From assembly GCA_041987425.1 (NCBI GenBank), contig JBHIWP010000002.1:21668-85667 (forward strand): 64,000 nucleotides of DNA, written 5' to 3'. The notes under the pieces are model-generated. The model did not search any database. It saw only the letters and a program-made list of their open reading frames with translations, and was not told the DNA's origin. A program made the translations under genes and the position numbers. The first letter of the stretch is position 1, and each line of letters opens with the position of its first letter. Below are positions 29,802-38,984 of this stretch, piece by piece. Source of the DNA: Leptofilum sp041987425 (GTDB lineage: Bacteria; Chloroflexota; Anaerolineae; Promineifilales; Promineifilaceae).

Positions 29802-32687
29802 CTATTCCTGAATAGTTATTTCGCCAAGTGGGATCCAACTATAAACGGCCGTAATCCGCTCATCTAATATTGTCAGTGGACGGTTGGTAAATGCGTCGTA
29901 GAGACGCAATATTCCGCTTATGGTTTGCCCTGTGGTTGCCTTATTATCTACCAAGAGGACAGGGGCGCCCGGAGCTGGCTTTTCGCTCTGACAAAAATCA
30001 CTAAATGCAGCAGGCTGCGTGCGCGGTGGAAAAACTACCGTGCGTGGCGACTGCACGCGTGAGCCGTGAATCCATTTAAGAGTGGGAATGCCGCCCATCG
30101 CCGGTACACCGTCTACCAGATCGCACCAGGCCCAGGTGAAGTTGTCTGCCTCCAGCCCCACCAGACGTGTAGAAACCACATAGTCGCGCAGGAGAGGACG
30201 GCCGTTTATGAACCGAATCGGCATGGCAAACGCGCCTCCTGCGGCAAGTGCATCTCGTCCATCAGAGAGGGAATCGCCAAGCCAAACAAGGCCCTGCCCC
30301 AAAGGCACATAATGCTCAACTGCGGCAGGCTCGGGTACCAGCCACCCCGCTTGCGGCACGCCCCAGGGACCAAGCGTCGGCGGCAGCAGGTTGCTCAGCT
30401 CTGTTTTTGAGAGGTTGTCGTGGGTGCTGCTCCAATAGCCGTTTTCATTTCGCCAGTGCAAATAAAGTCGCGTCTGATCTGGCAGCGTTTGATCCCAATC
30501 GTAGCCAATGAGCGTCTGCATAGGGTGCGGAGCCACTACTGGGCGATGCACCGGATTTTGGGTGGCGGGCGGCATGGAGGCCAACGTGACGGGCAGCGTG
30601 CCAATTTCGCTAAATTCAGCCCCGCTGCCCAGCCGCAGCGTGTAATTTCCCGGCCCCTGACGCGGCGTCAGGCGGAACTGAGTGAGCGTAATGCCCTCAA
30701 CCTGCGGCATTGCCAGGACATCTGCCTGGGCTACAATGCTGGCTGATTCATCGAGGAGATGGACAAAAAATTGTCGCGGCTGGCTCCCTTGCCAGGCAAC
30801 TAATAGACGTGATTCCAAACCAATTTCTACTTCAGATTGGGCCAGGTGATAGCCTAAAATCTTCGCCTCTCCCAGCGTGAGGGTGAGGGGGAGATATTCA
30901 GCGGGCAGCTCTGTAAGCGGTGCCTGGCGGAAGAGCAGCGCTTCACCGAGCGGCTCTGCGCGGGGCAGGGCGCTGTAGGCAGCCTCATCGACGTAGGTGG
31001 CAACGACAGAACGGCCGTTTGCCAACCCGGCATTAATCTCTTCTATCCAGGTCAGACTATATGGGCCTTCACCGGGCGCAACGTATTCAATGTGCACATC
31101 CGGCCGGGCGCCCTCTACCGTTTGTAAATACCACAGTGGTGTGGCCCAGTGCCAGTTAGCCAGAATCAGGCTGTCCGGTGGCGCGTCCTCCAAGATTGTT
31201 GTGGCGTAGTCACGTGCGTCTTCCGTATGGTGGAGCCAGCGATAGCTGGGCCAATGCTGCCACCCCTGCCACACGGCCGTTGTGAAGAGAACGGCCGTCG
31301 CCGTGAGCGGAAGCCAGCGTAGAACCACTGGCTGCTTCCAGGCAGACGTTCCCAGGTGGCCACTGGCTACACCGAGGCAGACGGCCAGGGGTACATAGAC
31401 TGGCAGCATGTACTCCACCGTTTGCGGAGCGCGGTAGGTGGCTGTTACGAGCGTGTGCAGCGCAAAGGCGCCGCCCAGCAGCAGCCCCACGCGCCACTGG
31501 CGCCGCATCAGAAGCAGCCAGCCTAAAGCCGCCCCAGCCAGCAGCCAGGGCGAGAACTGAAAGGTAAGCACATTGCCCATTACCTTTAGGCGTGGCCACA
31601 GCACGGCAGGATGTACGTAATAGAAGAAGTCTCCCTGAAAGCCCAGCGCCAGAAAGTGGTTCAAGAAGCCGGAAGCCGTGCTGAGCCCGGCGCTTGCCCC
31701 CGGTACATTGGCCCCAGCGCGTAGGGGCAGGTAGAGCAGAGGCAATAGACCAAGCAGGGCAGCAAGGAACGGCCGTTTCCAACGAGCTGGCGTCTTAATA
31801 AAGCCAGGGTCCATGAGCAGCAGGCTCAGGCCAAAGACAAGCCCCATAAAGGCCAGCGACAGATGGTGCGTAAAGCCGAAGCCGAGGGCAGCGGCGAATA
31901 GGATCAGATAACGATCGGTTTGATCCTTTTTTTGCCAATGGCGCACAAGGGCATAGATAGCCAGCACGGCAAACAGGGCCGTCAGGCTGCGAATGTTGGC
32001 GGTTGTGGCCTGTGCCCAAAAAGTGGTGGCGGTTCCCAGGGCAACGACGGCTGTTACCGCCGCCAGATACCGCTCCGTGAGCCGATACACCGTCAAATAA
32101 ACCAGTCCCAGGGTGATTGCGCTGGTCAGCGCGGAGAGGAGATTTATTTTGTATGCAGCCGTAGCCGCCAGGGGCAACCAGGTGCTCAGCTTGCCGAGCA
32201 GGGTATAGAGTGGAAAACCAGGTGGGTGCGCCACCCCCAGCGTGGCTCCCACCAGCTGAAATTCTCCGTTGTCAGCCGGTAGCAGGCCCGGCGCCAGGGT
32301 AAGCACATATAGCACAAAAAACAGACCCATACTGCCGTACAACCCTAGCTGTAGGGCCTGTTTAGGCGTCAGGATTCGCTGGGGAAAGGGGAGGAACTGG
32401 GCCAAAACGGCCGTTACTAAAAGAAGTACGGCGGCAGCGGCAGACAGGCTGGGATGTGGATAAAAAACGTAGGCCAACAGCAAGAGGAGCGGCCACGTCT
32501 GGCTTAGCGGGTGACGGCGTAAGCTAAAAATAGCCAGTAACGACAGGCTTGCCGTGAGCAAAATTGCAGCAGCAAGGCTGGCTTCATAATGGATAGCCCA
32601 CTGTTCGCTCAGAACGCGCCCGCCAAACAACCCCAGCACCAATGGAGCAAGCAGTGGGGCAATCTTTTCTTTGAGGTTTTGCCACAT
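29802..32687 (-). CDS. DUF2723 membrane glycosyltransferase-like protein
   Basis: This 961-residue protein has a dozen hydrophobic segments in the first 490 residues and a long soluble C-terminal part. The diagnostic loop Ala-Asp-Asn-Gly-Glu-Phe-Gln-Leu-Val-Gly-Ala followed by His-Pro-Pro-Gly-Phe-Pro-Leu-Tyr (about 137-160) is that of DUF2723. It contains the Asp-Asn/Asp-Gly-Glu site expected of GT-C O-mannosyl-type transferases using a lipid-linked sugar. It probably glycosylates envelope proteins. The C-terminal half has two carbohydrate-type beta domains. Confidence 0.82.
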   Translation of the reverse strand: MWQNLKEKIAPLLAPLVLGLFGGRVLSEQWAIHYEASLAAAILLTASLSLLAIFSLRRHPLSQTWPLLLLLAYVFYPHPSLSAAAAVLLLVTAVLAQFLPFPQRILTPKQALQLGLYGSMGLFFVLYVLTLAPGLLPADNGEFQLVGATLGVAHPPGFPLYTLLGKLSTWLPLAATAAYKINLLSALTSAITLGLVYLTVYRLTERYLAAVTAVVALGTATTFWAQATTANIRSLTALFAVLAIYALVRHWQKKDQTDRYLILFAAALGFGFTHHLSLAFMGLVFGLSLLLMDPGFIKTPARWKRPFLAALLGLLPLLYLPLRAGANVPGASAGLSTASGFLNHFLALGFQGDFFYYVHPAVLWPRLKVMGNVLTFQFSPWLLAGAALGWLLLMRRQWRVGLLLGGAFALHTLVTATYRAPQTVEYMLPVYVPLAVCLGVASGHLGTSAWKQPVVLRWLPLTATAVLFTTAVWQGWQHWPSYRWLHHTEDARDYATTILEDAPPDSLILANWHWATPLWYLQTVEGARPDVHIEYVAPGEGPYSLTWIEEINAGLANGRSVVATYVDEAAYSALPRAEPLGEALLFRQAPLTELPAEYLPLTLTLGEAKILGYHLAQSEVEIGLESRLLVAWQGSQPRQFFVHLLDESASIVAQADVLAMPQVEGITLTQFRLTPRQGPGNYTLRLGSGAEFSEIGTLPVTLASMPPATQNPVHRPVVAPHPMQTLIGYDWDQTLPDQTRLYLHWRNENGYWSSTHDNLSKTELSNLLPPTLGPWGVPQAGWLVPEPAAVEHYVPLGQGLVWLGDSLSDGRDALAAGGAFAMPIRFINGRPLLRDYVVSTRLVGLEADNFTWAWCDLVDGVPAMGGIPTLKWIHGSRVQSPRTVVFPPRTQPAAFSDFCQSEKPAPGAPVLLVDNKATTGQTISGILRLYDAFTNRPLTILDERITAVYSWIPLGEITIQE

Positions 32688-32793
32688 AAAGGGGATTATA
32701 ACGTGGTTATGGCAACCAACACCAAGCCAGGTATTATATCTGACATAAGCTGGCAGGATATGGGGAAATTTACTGTATTAAGGCGACCAAACG

Positions 32794-32976
32794 CTATTGT
32801 TCGGCCTGTCGCGGGTACATCTCTTGCGCAATCTCGCTTTCTTTTGCTTCCCACTCGTCGTAGCTTTCAGACAAACCTTCTTGCCGACTTAATCGGGAAG
32901 AAAGCATGAGTGCTGCAACGACTAAAATTGAAGCTAAAAGCGACAATATAAGCCATACAATGATGATGGTTTGCAT
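32794..32976 (-). CDS. Small single-pass membrane protein
   Basis: This 60-residue ORF has an N-terminal hydrophobic helix (residues 3-26) and a Glu/Ser/Arg-rich cytoplasmic tail. A ribosome site GGAAG lies ahead of ATG 32,976. It is alone between the DUF2723 gene and the kinase and may be a small envelope protein. No family recognised. Confidence 0.5.
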   Translation of the reverse strand: MQTIIIVWLILSLLASILVVAALMLSSRLSRQEGLSESYDEWEAKESEIAQEMYPRQAEQ

Positions 32977-33218
32977 ATACTCATTCTTCCAATTTGTTTG
33001 GTGCTTTCTCTTCCTATTTTGCAGCGATGCAGATTAAATTGTATCCTATTTTCTCAAAAAAAAGATTAGTAAACTAAAATTGATCCAATTTGGGGGCGAT
33101 CTTGAGACGATGACAAGATTGTATACTCAATGTTATACTTAACTGGACAAATTTTATTAACGGCCGTATTCCTGTAATCGGCTTCTGCTCACACCAGGCA
33201 GCTAAACAAAACCAACTC

Positions 33219-35879
33219 ATGACAGAAACTGCGACCCGGTCTCCACTGGATGATCTGTCTAAGCCAACGTCAGACCGCAAGCCCAAACGATACATTGCCG
33301 AGCGATATGAAGTAGTAAACGTGCTGGAAGGCGGCATGGGGCTCGTCTATCTCTGCCGGGATCATTTTACTTCACAGCTTGTTGCTCTAAAAACATTTCG
33401 GCCGGAATTTTTGTCCCATCGCACGGCTCGTGACCTTTTTTTGCGCGAAGGCACAATGTGGGTAGAAATCGGCCGCCATCCTAATGTGGTGCAGGCGTAC
33501 CGGGTTGAACGCGTGGGAGACGGCCGTGAAGTTTATTTAGTGCTGGAATGGATCGTACAGCCGCAGGGTAAAAAATCACCGTCGCTTCGCTCCTGGCTAA
33601 AGAAGGGGCACCCCCTGCCTGTGGAGCAGGCTATTTTGTTTGCCTTGCACGTTGCCCGGGGGATGCGCTTCGCCACTCAGAAAATTCCCGGTCTGGTGCA
33701 CCGCGATCTAAAGCCAGAAAACATTCTAATTGGGTACGATGGCTCGGCCAGGGTAACAGACTTTGGTCTGGCCAGCACCTTATCGGGCCACAGCCCCGGC
33801 TCTACCATTGGTTCGTTAGAAAACAGCCGCGAAAATATTGGCCGAACCCAGCTAACGCAGGGCGTGGCGGGCACGCCGCTTTATATGGCTCCGGAGCAGT
33901 GGCGGCACAAGGCGCTGGATGCGCGCGCCGACATTTATGCTCTGGGCTGTATTTTGTACGAGATGGTGACCGGCCATTTTGCCGCAGAGGGCGAAACGCG
34001 TGAAGATTTACGAGAGGTGCATCTACACGGCCGTATCCAACCCCTTGATGCTGAACTTCCCCTGCCTCTACGCCAATTTATTGAGCGCTCCCTTTCTATC
34101 CCCAAAGAACAGCGCTATCGCGACTGGGCAGAAACGGAAAAAATGTTGGCGACTGTCTACACGCGCGTTACGGGCAAACCCTCGCCTGCCGAGTGGGATG
34201 GGGCTGAAGTAACGCCAGACGAACGCCGGGCTGCTGGTAACTCCTACAACACGATGGGGCTTTCTTATCTGGACATTGGGAAGTTAGACGTGGCTGTTAT
34301 GTACTTTGAGCAGGCTGTCAATGTGGCCCGCGCAGAAAACATCCGTGATCTGGAAGGCAATGGGTTGGGCAATCTGGGGCTGGCCTATGCTGCTTTGGGC
34401 TATATTGAGCGTGCCATTGAATTTCATGAGGAACATTTAGCCATCGCCCGAGAGCTAGGCGACCGGGCGGAAGAGGGACGGTCGCAGGGTAACCTGGGCC
34501 TGGTCTATCGCCAAAAAGGCGAGCCTGAGCGGGCGGTGCGGTATCACGAAAGGGAGCTGCAAATCTTCCAACGTTTGGCCAATCGTTTTAAAGAAGCCGA
34601 AGCACTGCATAATTTGGGGGAAACTTACAGGGAGCTGGGCGAAGCGGCGCGGGCAGAAGATTATTATAAACAGTCGCTGGCAATTGCCCGGGACATTGGC
34701 GACCGTACGCGCGTGGAGCGTATTTTGAACAGTATGGGCAAAGTGTACCTTGATTCTGGCGAGCACAAGGAAGCTGCCCAGCTGTTTAAGCAAACCTTAG
34801 TCATTTCGCGCCAGATTGGGGATCGCGTTGGCGAAGGAGAAGTGCTGGGCAATCTGGGCGAACTGTACCAGGCTTCCGGCTTTACAGATCGGGCCATAGA
34901 ATATTACAACTACGCCCTGACCATTACCAAAGAAAGCAATGATCGGCGGAAGATGATCAAAAATCTGCTGCGTTTGGGAGACCTTTATCTGGTGCAGGAA
35001 GATATTGATGCAGCCCTGGCCCATTATGACAAAGGCCTGACTGCTGCCCAGGAGATCTCTGACCAGGTGCAGGAGCTGGCAGCTTTTTATAAGCTGGGGA
35101 TTGCCTTTGATGCGCAGGGCAACTACACGGAATCTGGCCGGATGTATAAACGTGCTTTGTTGCTGAGCCGAGAGCGGAACAACCGCGAGACGGAACAAAT
35201 CATGCTGACGAAGCTGGCGAAAGCCTACGAGATGTGGGGAGATTTCAGCCGGGCCATTACCTACCTGGAGCAAAGTCTGGCGATGGTTCAGGCGCAAAAG
35301 GATATTGCTGCACAAAGCTGGCACTGGCGGGAATTGGCTCACCTATATCGCAAGCTGAACCAGGTGCGCCCTGCCTTAGATGCCTTTGAGTCTGCACTAA
35401 AATTGGTGCGCTCTGTTGAGGAACACAGTGGTGAAGCGGAGATTTTGGCTGAACTGGGCGATTTGTACCGTGTTATCAATGATCAGTCGCAGGCCATGGA
35501 TCAATATAAGCTGGCGCTGGATCTCGTTCAGGAACATAACTTGCCACTGCAAGAGGCCAACGTTTTGAGCGGCATGGGGATGAGCCAGCAAGAAATGGGA
35601 AAAAAGCGGCAGGCATTGCGGGAGCTTGAACGGGGGCTGGAGGTGGCGAAGAAGGTACGCTCTAGCCGCATGGTGGCTTTGGTGAGCTATCGCCTGGCGC
35701 TGGTGTTGTGTAAGCAGGGGCGATGGGATAAAGCAAAACCACATGCGCAACTGGCTGCACGTCTATACGGCCGTCTTGGTGACACCACAATGAAAGACCA
35801 TGCCGAAACGCTTCTCAGCCGCATCCAGCAAAATAAGGGCAAATCAACCGGATTCTTCCACAACCTGCTAGAGTCTTAA
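33219..35879 (+). CDS. Ser/Thr protein kinase with TPR repeats
   Basis: Residues about 30-315 form a Hanks-type kinase: Leu-Glu-Gly-Gly-Met-Gly-Leu-Val-Tyr (glycine loop), Lys58 in Val-Ala-Leu-Lys, and His-Arg-Asp-Leu-Lys-Pro-Glu-Asn (161-168). Asp-Phe-Gly (181-183) and Gly-Thr-Pro-Leu-Tyr-Met-Ala-Pro-Glu-Gln complete it. From about 340 to 880 run about a dozen tetratricopeptide repeats (Gly-Asn-Leu-Gly-Leu-Ala-Tyr, Ala-Ile-Glu-Phe). No transmembrane segment; cytoplasmic. TPR would bind partners. It is convergent with a PP2A-like phosphatase, 13 bases apart. Confidence 0.93.
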   Translation: MTETATRSPLDDLSKPTSDRKPKRYIAERYEVVNVLEGGMGLVYLCRDHFTSQLVALKTFRPEFLSHRTARDLFLREGTMWVEIGRHPNVVQAYRVERVGDGREVYLVLEWIVQPQGKKSPSLRSWLKKGHPLPVEQAILFALHVARGMRFATQKIPGLVHRDLKPENILIGYDGSARVTDFGLASTLSGHSPGSTIGSLENSRENIGRTQLTQGVAGTPLYMAPEQWRHKALDARADIYALGCILYEMVTGHFAAEGETREDLREVHLHGRIQPLDAELPLPLRQFIERSLSIPKEQRYRDWAETEKMLATVYTRVTGKPSPAEWDGAEVTPDERRAAGNSYNTMGLSYLDIGKLDVAVMYFEQAVNVARAENIRDLEGNGLGNLGLAYAALGYIERAIEFHEEHLAIARELGDRAEEGRSQGNLGLVYRQKGEPERAVRYHERELQIFQRLANRFKEAEALHNLGETYRELGEAARAEDYYKQSLAIARDIGDRTRVERILNSMGKVYLDSGEHKEAAQLFKQTLVISRQIGDRVGEGEVLGNLGELYQASGFTDRAIEYYNYALTITKESNDRRKMIKNLLRLGDLYLVQEDIDAALAHYDKGLTAAQEISDQVQELAAFYKLGIAFDAQGNYTESGRMYKRALLLSRERNNRETEQIMLTKLAKAYEMWGDFSRAITYLEQSLAMVQAQKDIAAQSWHWRELAHLYRKLNQVRPALDAFESALKLVRSVEEHSGEAEILAELGDLYRVINDQSQAMDQYKLALDLVQEHNLPLQEANVLSGMGMSQQEMGKKRQALRELERGLEVAKKVRSSRMVALVSYRLALVLCKQGRWDKAKPHAQLAARLYGRLGDTTMKDHAETLLSRIQQNKGKSTGFFHNLLES

Positions 35880-35892
35880 GATTGACAGTTTG

Positions 35893-36894
35893 CTACTGTG
35901 TGAAGACTGAGCGCAAGTTAGGTACCAGCTCTGCGGCCGTTTCAAACCGCTCCCGAATATTGAACAACAAATAAAGACCGGCTTCTCTTGGCGACGCGTG
36001 TTTGGCACTGGCCACGCGCAGCTGGTGCGGATTAACGACCGTGTGCCCGCCTGTACAATCAATGTGCCCCGTCACCAGCACAGATTGGCGGGCAAACCCG
36101 TCTGAGAGGGCTTGCAGCATCGTGGTTAGCAATATCTGATAGCTGTTGCTGCCGTACTCTTTCTCATTGCGAGAAAACATGGCAGGCCACAATAGCTCAA
36201 AATCCTGGTCAGACGTTGCCAGCGTGCCAACTAGAAAATCGTCGTAGCGAGGATCGTCCAGACCGGTGACGGCAAACCATTTGCGGGCCATCTCGTTGTA
36301 GGTACGGCCGTGCATTTTGCGCATGGCCCGAATGAGAGACGGCCGTTCTTCCTGGGTAATTTGGGCGCGGGTGCGGGTCAAAATGCTCTGGTGAGAGAAG
36401 TTAAACAGCCGCTCTATGCCATTTGTCTCGCCCAGCGCGGTGCTGGCCCCAGCATGGCAGATAGACACACCACCCGGCGTGCGCACGTAGAAAGGCAGGC
36501 CATCGAAAAAGGAGACAATTTTTTGCCGATCGTCCCCCATGGCAAATTCAAAGCGAGGCGTAAATAGCTCATCCCCTTTTTGCAGGGTAATGGTGTAAAT
36601 ATGGGGCAGTTCGTGGTTGCCCAACAAATAAATCAGCCTGTCGCCCAGCTCTTTTTTTAATTCGATAATGTCCAGAACAATCTCAACTGACTTATCTTGG
36701 GAGGCGGGGGCACTGGCATGGATCATATCCCCGGCCAAGATTAATATATCTGCCTGACCCAGCGAGCGAAGTTGAAAAAAGGTGTCGCGGTACCGCTGGT
36801 ACGCGTCCCAATCCCCATGAAGATCTGTTACAACCATTGCCTGACCTTCCGCGAGGTCGGTAATCCGCGTCCAACTTTTATCCGCTATGCTCAA
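35893..36894 (-). CDS. PP2A/calcineurin-like metallophosphoesterase
   Basis: This 333-residue protein has Asp24-Leu-His26-Gly-Asp28 (metal 1), Gly55-Asp56-Met-Ile-His59 (the GDxxxR-like bridging Asp), and Gly92-Asn93-His94-Glu95. Later His residues are in His-Ala-Gly-Ala and Thr-Gly-His-Ile-Asp. That is the PP2A-type dinuclear site. With the kinase facing it, it may reverse the phosphorylation made by the kinase; this is inferred from adjacency alone. Confidence 0.88.
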   Translation of the reverse strand: MSIADKSWTRITDLAEGQAMVVTDLHGDWDAYQRYRDTFFQLRSLGQADILILAGDMIHASAPASQDKSVEIVLDIIELKKELGDRLIYLLGNHELPHIYTITLQKGDELFTPRFEFAMGDDRQKIVSFFDGLPFYVRTPGGVSICHAGASTALGETNGIERLFNFSHQSILTRTRAQITQEERPSLIRAMRKMHGRTYNEMARKWFAVTGLDDPRYDDFLVGTLATSDQDFELLWPAMFSRNEKEYGSNSYQILLTTMLQALSDGFARQSVLVTGHIDCTGGHTVVNPHQLRVASAKHASPREAGLYLLFNIRERFETAAELVPNLRSVFTQ

Positions 36895-37028
36895 TGCCTA
36901 CTCCCTGTTCTTGCAATGGCCAAATTTTAGCACATCTCCCCAACATTTCCCTGGAACCTGAAGTCGAGGTAGCTGTCCAGGCGTAAACTCTTAGGGATGG
37001 TTGGCACTATTTTTGGGCAGGCAGATGA

Positions 37029-37310
37029 CTATCGCTGCCGCTGCTCAAGCTCTTTTTGAATGTCGCTCCAGGAGAGGTCGCGCGATACTAGCAAAACGAG
37101 CATATGGTAGAGCAGATCGGCCGTTTCTTCCACAATGCGCTGATTTCCCTGGCCCTTGGCAGCCAATATTACTTCCACCGCTTCTTCACCAATTTTTTTG
37201 ATGATCTCATCCTCACCGGTGGTGAGCAGGCTGGCAGTATAGCTGTTTGGGGTCGGGTTTTGCTTGCGTTCTTGTAGGGTGGCGAATAGCGCTTCTATAA
37301 AATCACTCAT
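37029..37310 (-). CDS. hisE: Phosphoribosyl-ATP pyrophosphatase
   Basis: This 93-residue enzyme of histidine synthesis step two (PR-ATP to PR-AMP) has the MazG-like core: Leu-Gln-Glu-Arg, Ser-Tyr-Thr-Ala-Ser-Leu, Ile-Lys-Lys-Ile-Gly-Glu-Glu-Ala-Val-Glu-Val and Glu-Glu-Thr-Ala-Asp-Leu-Leu-Tyr-His. Final gene of the his cluster, 69 bases after hisI, with a heptad repeat in the gap. Separate from hisI, unlike the fused HisIE of enteric bacteria. Confidence 0.93.
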   Translation of the reverse strand: MSDFIEALFATLQERKQNPTPNSYTASLLTTGEDEIIKKIGEEAVEVILAAKGQGNQRIVEETADLLYHMLVLLVSRDLSWSDIQKELEQRQR

Positions 37311-37371
37311 TGGCTTACTCTCTCAAGGTGGTTCTGTAATTGTGAAAACGAGACTGGATCTTGGCGATTGG

Positions 37372-37403
37372 AAAAGTCTTTAATCTCCAATCTCCAATTG
37401 CCT
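37372..37403. repeat. Seven-base-period repeat at the hisI 3' end
   Basis: AATCTCC occurs twice, then AATTGCC, overlapping the last codons of hisI so that its final residues (Arg-Gln-Leu-Glu-Ile-Gly-Asp) are repeat-encoded. Confidence 0.6.
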
Positions 37404-37706
37404 ATGAAAACAGCTCATCTCCCCCGTGTGGCAGGCCGGTCCAGCAGGCTCCACCTGCAGCAGCAGGGTGTCGCCGTCGCAGTCTACGTGGATGTCCTTG
37501 ACGCGCTGCACGTTGCCGGAGGTACCGCCCTTGTGCCACAGCTTCTGGCGGCTGCGGCTCCAAAAGTGGGCCTCGCCCGTTTCCAGCGTCAGCCGTAATG
37601 CATCGGCGTTCATCCAGGCCACCATCAATATTTCGTGGGTGGTGTGATGTTGGAGAACGGCCGTAATCAGACCCTTCTCATCAAATTTTAGGCCGTTGAA
37701 TAACAT
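37380..37706 (-). CDS. hisI: Phosphoribosyl-AMP cyclohydrolase
   Basis: This 108-residue enzyme opens the purine ring of PR-AMP. It has Gly-Leu-Ile-Thr-Ala-Val, Trp-Met-Asn-Ala-Asp-Ala-Leu, and Trp-Ser-Arg-Ser-Arg. It also has the metal sites Asp-Cys-Asp-Gly-Asp and Cys-His-Thr-Gly. All expected zinc and magnesium ligands are visible. The last few residues come from an intergenic heptad repeat and are unlikely to be essential. Confidence 0.94.
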   Translation of the reverse strand: MLFNGLKFDEKGLITAVLQHHTTHEILMVAWMNADALRLTLETGEAHFWSRSRQKLWHKGGTSGNVQRVKDIHVDCDGDTLLLQVEPAGPACHTGEMSCFHRQLEIGD

Positions 37707-37744
37707 GCTTCACTTAGAAATTGTTTCTATTCCTTTAAATTATT

Positions 37745-38113
37745 TTATATGTTTGGTTGCTGATACCTTTGAATTTCTAAAACATCCCCATTTCGATCTG
37801 TCCACTTTTTTGGTTGCAGAGTAATATTTTCAATCATTCCTGCTGCATACTGTGCCCAGTTGTAAAGTATGCCACCTTGCTTCTCAGCAAGCCAACCTTG
37901 TTGCCAAAATTCCTCGAAAAACTCTAAGAACTGTTGTGCATCAATGAGATATTCATCTTCGCCGTTATCATCTTGTAGACCACTAGAACATTCAAGAAAT
38001 TGAAGCTCGATTAGGTGGGTAATTTTGTAGAATAACTTTGCTCGCCCATTTGACATGCTGGCCGCGAAACGCTTATTTCCATCTTTTAACAAAGCTATAA
38101 ATATTTTTCCCAT
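37745..38113 (-). CDS. Hypothetical protein inserted in the his cluster
   Basis: This 122-residue protein is rich in Phe, Leu, Gln and Glu (Ala-Gln-Gln-Phe-Leu-Glu-Phe-Phe-Glu-Glu-Phe-Trp), predicted helical, with no histidine-pathway motif. The base composition is clearly more AT-rich than the neighbouring his genes, suggesting acquisition. It lies between hisF and hisI on the same strand. I do not recognise it. Confidence 0.55.
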   Translation of the reverse strand: MGKIFIALLKDGNKRFAASMSNGRAKLFYKITHLIELQFLECSSGLQDDNGEDEYLIDAQQFLEFFEEFWQQGWLAEKQGGILYNWAQYAAGMIENITLQPKKWTDRNGDVLEIQRYQQPNI

Positions 38114-38143
38114 GATTTAATATCGACTAGTTTCCATATTTAG

Positions 38144-38971
38144 CTATTGTCTAACTGGGATATTTTGCAGCGCCAGGTAATCCTTCACTTCGGCGATGGT
38201 GAGCTGTTTGTAGTGAAACAGCGAAGCGGCGAGAGCCGCATCCGCGCCGCCTTCCGTCAATGCCTGGGCAAAGTGGTGCAGCGTGCCAGCACCGCCGGAG
38301 GCAATGACGGGGATGTTGACCGCGTCGGCAATGGCACGAGTGAGTTCGATGTCATAGCCTTCTTGCGTGCCGTCCCCGTCCATGCTGGTGAGCAAAATCT
38401 CGCCCGCGCCGCGCCGCTCGGCCTCCTTGGCCCATTCGACAGCGTCCAGCCCGGTGGGGGTGCGGCCGCCGCTGACGTACACTTCCCAATGGTTAATGGT
38501 TAATGGTAAATTGTTAATGCTTAATTGCTGTTCATTCAACTGATCACTGCTTACCGAAGCCCGCTCACCAACCCGTCGCGCGTCAATTGCCACCACCACC
38601 GCCTGGCTGCCAAAGGCTTCGGCGCCCTGGCTGATGATCTCCGGGTTGCGCACGGCCGCAGAGTTGATGCTGATCTTGTCTGCCCCGGCGCGCAAAATGC
38701 CGCGCATGTCTTCCACCGTGCGGATGCCGCCCCCGATGGTAAAGGGAATGAACACCTGCTCCGCCACGGCGCGCGCCAGCTCCATCACCGTGTTGCGCGC
38801 CTCATGGGTGGCCGTGATGTCTAGAAAAACCAGCTCATCGGCCCCGGCTTGATCATAAAGCCTGGCCTGCTCCACCGGATCGCCCGCGTCGCGCAGCTCA
38901 ACAAAGTTGATGCCTTTGACCACACGGCCGTCTTTCACGTCTAAGCAGGGAATAATGCGTTTGGCTAACAT
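38144..38971 (-). CDS. hisF: Imidazole glycerol phosphate synthase, cyclase subunit, with in-frame insertion
   Basis: This 275-residue TIM-barrel protein (usual 250-258) joins with HisH to form IGP and AICAR. Ile-Pro-Cys-Leu-Asp-Val-Lys-Asp-Gly-Arg-Val-Val-Lys (D11) and Ile-Asp-Ala-Arg-Arg (D130 region) are intact, as are the phosphate loops Gly-Gly-Gly-Ile-Arg and Ala-Ser-Gly-Gly-Ala-Gly. After Asp-Ala-Arg-Arg a segment of about 22 extra residues (Gln-Leu-Asn-Glu-Gln-Gln-Leu-Ser-Ile-Asn-Asn) precedes Trp-Glu-Val-Tyr. It is encoded by TTAATGG-like repeats. Starts close to hisA. Confidence 0.95.
   Translation of the reverse strand: MLAKRIIPCLDVKDGRVVKGINFVELRDAGDPVEQARLYDQAGADELVFLDITATHEARNTVMELARAVAEQVFIPFTIGGGIRTVEDMRGILRAGADKISINSAAVRNPEIISQGAEAFGSQAVVVAIDARRVGERASVSSDQLNEQQLSINNLPLTINHWEVYVSGGRTPTGLDAVEWAKEAERRGAGEILLTSMDGDGTQEGYDIELTRAIADAVNIPVIASGGAGTLHHFAQALTEGGADAALAASLFHYKQLTIAEVKDYLALQNIPVRQ
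38494..38526. repeat. TTAATGG-type heptad repeat inside hisF
   Basis: Five degenerate seven-base units (TTAATGG, TTAATGG, TAAATTG, TTAATGC, TTAATTG). The unit count keeps the hisF frame. Similar units occur inside hisH. Confidence 0.75.
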
Positions 38972-38984
38972 AAAAGCTCTCTTG

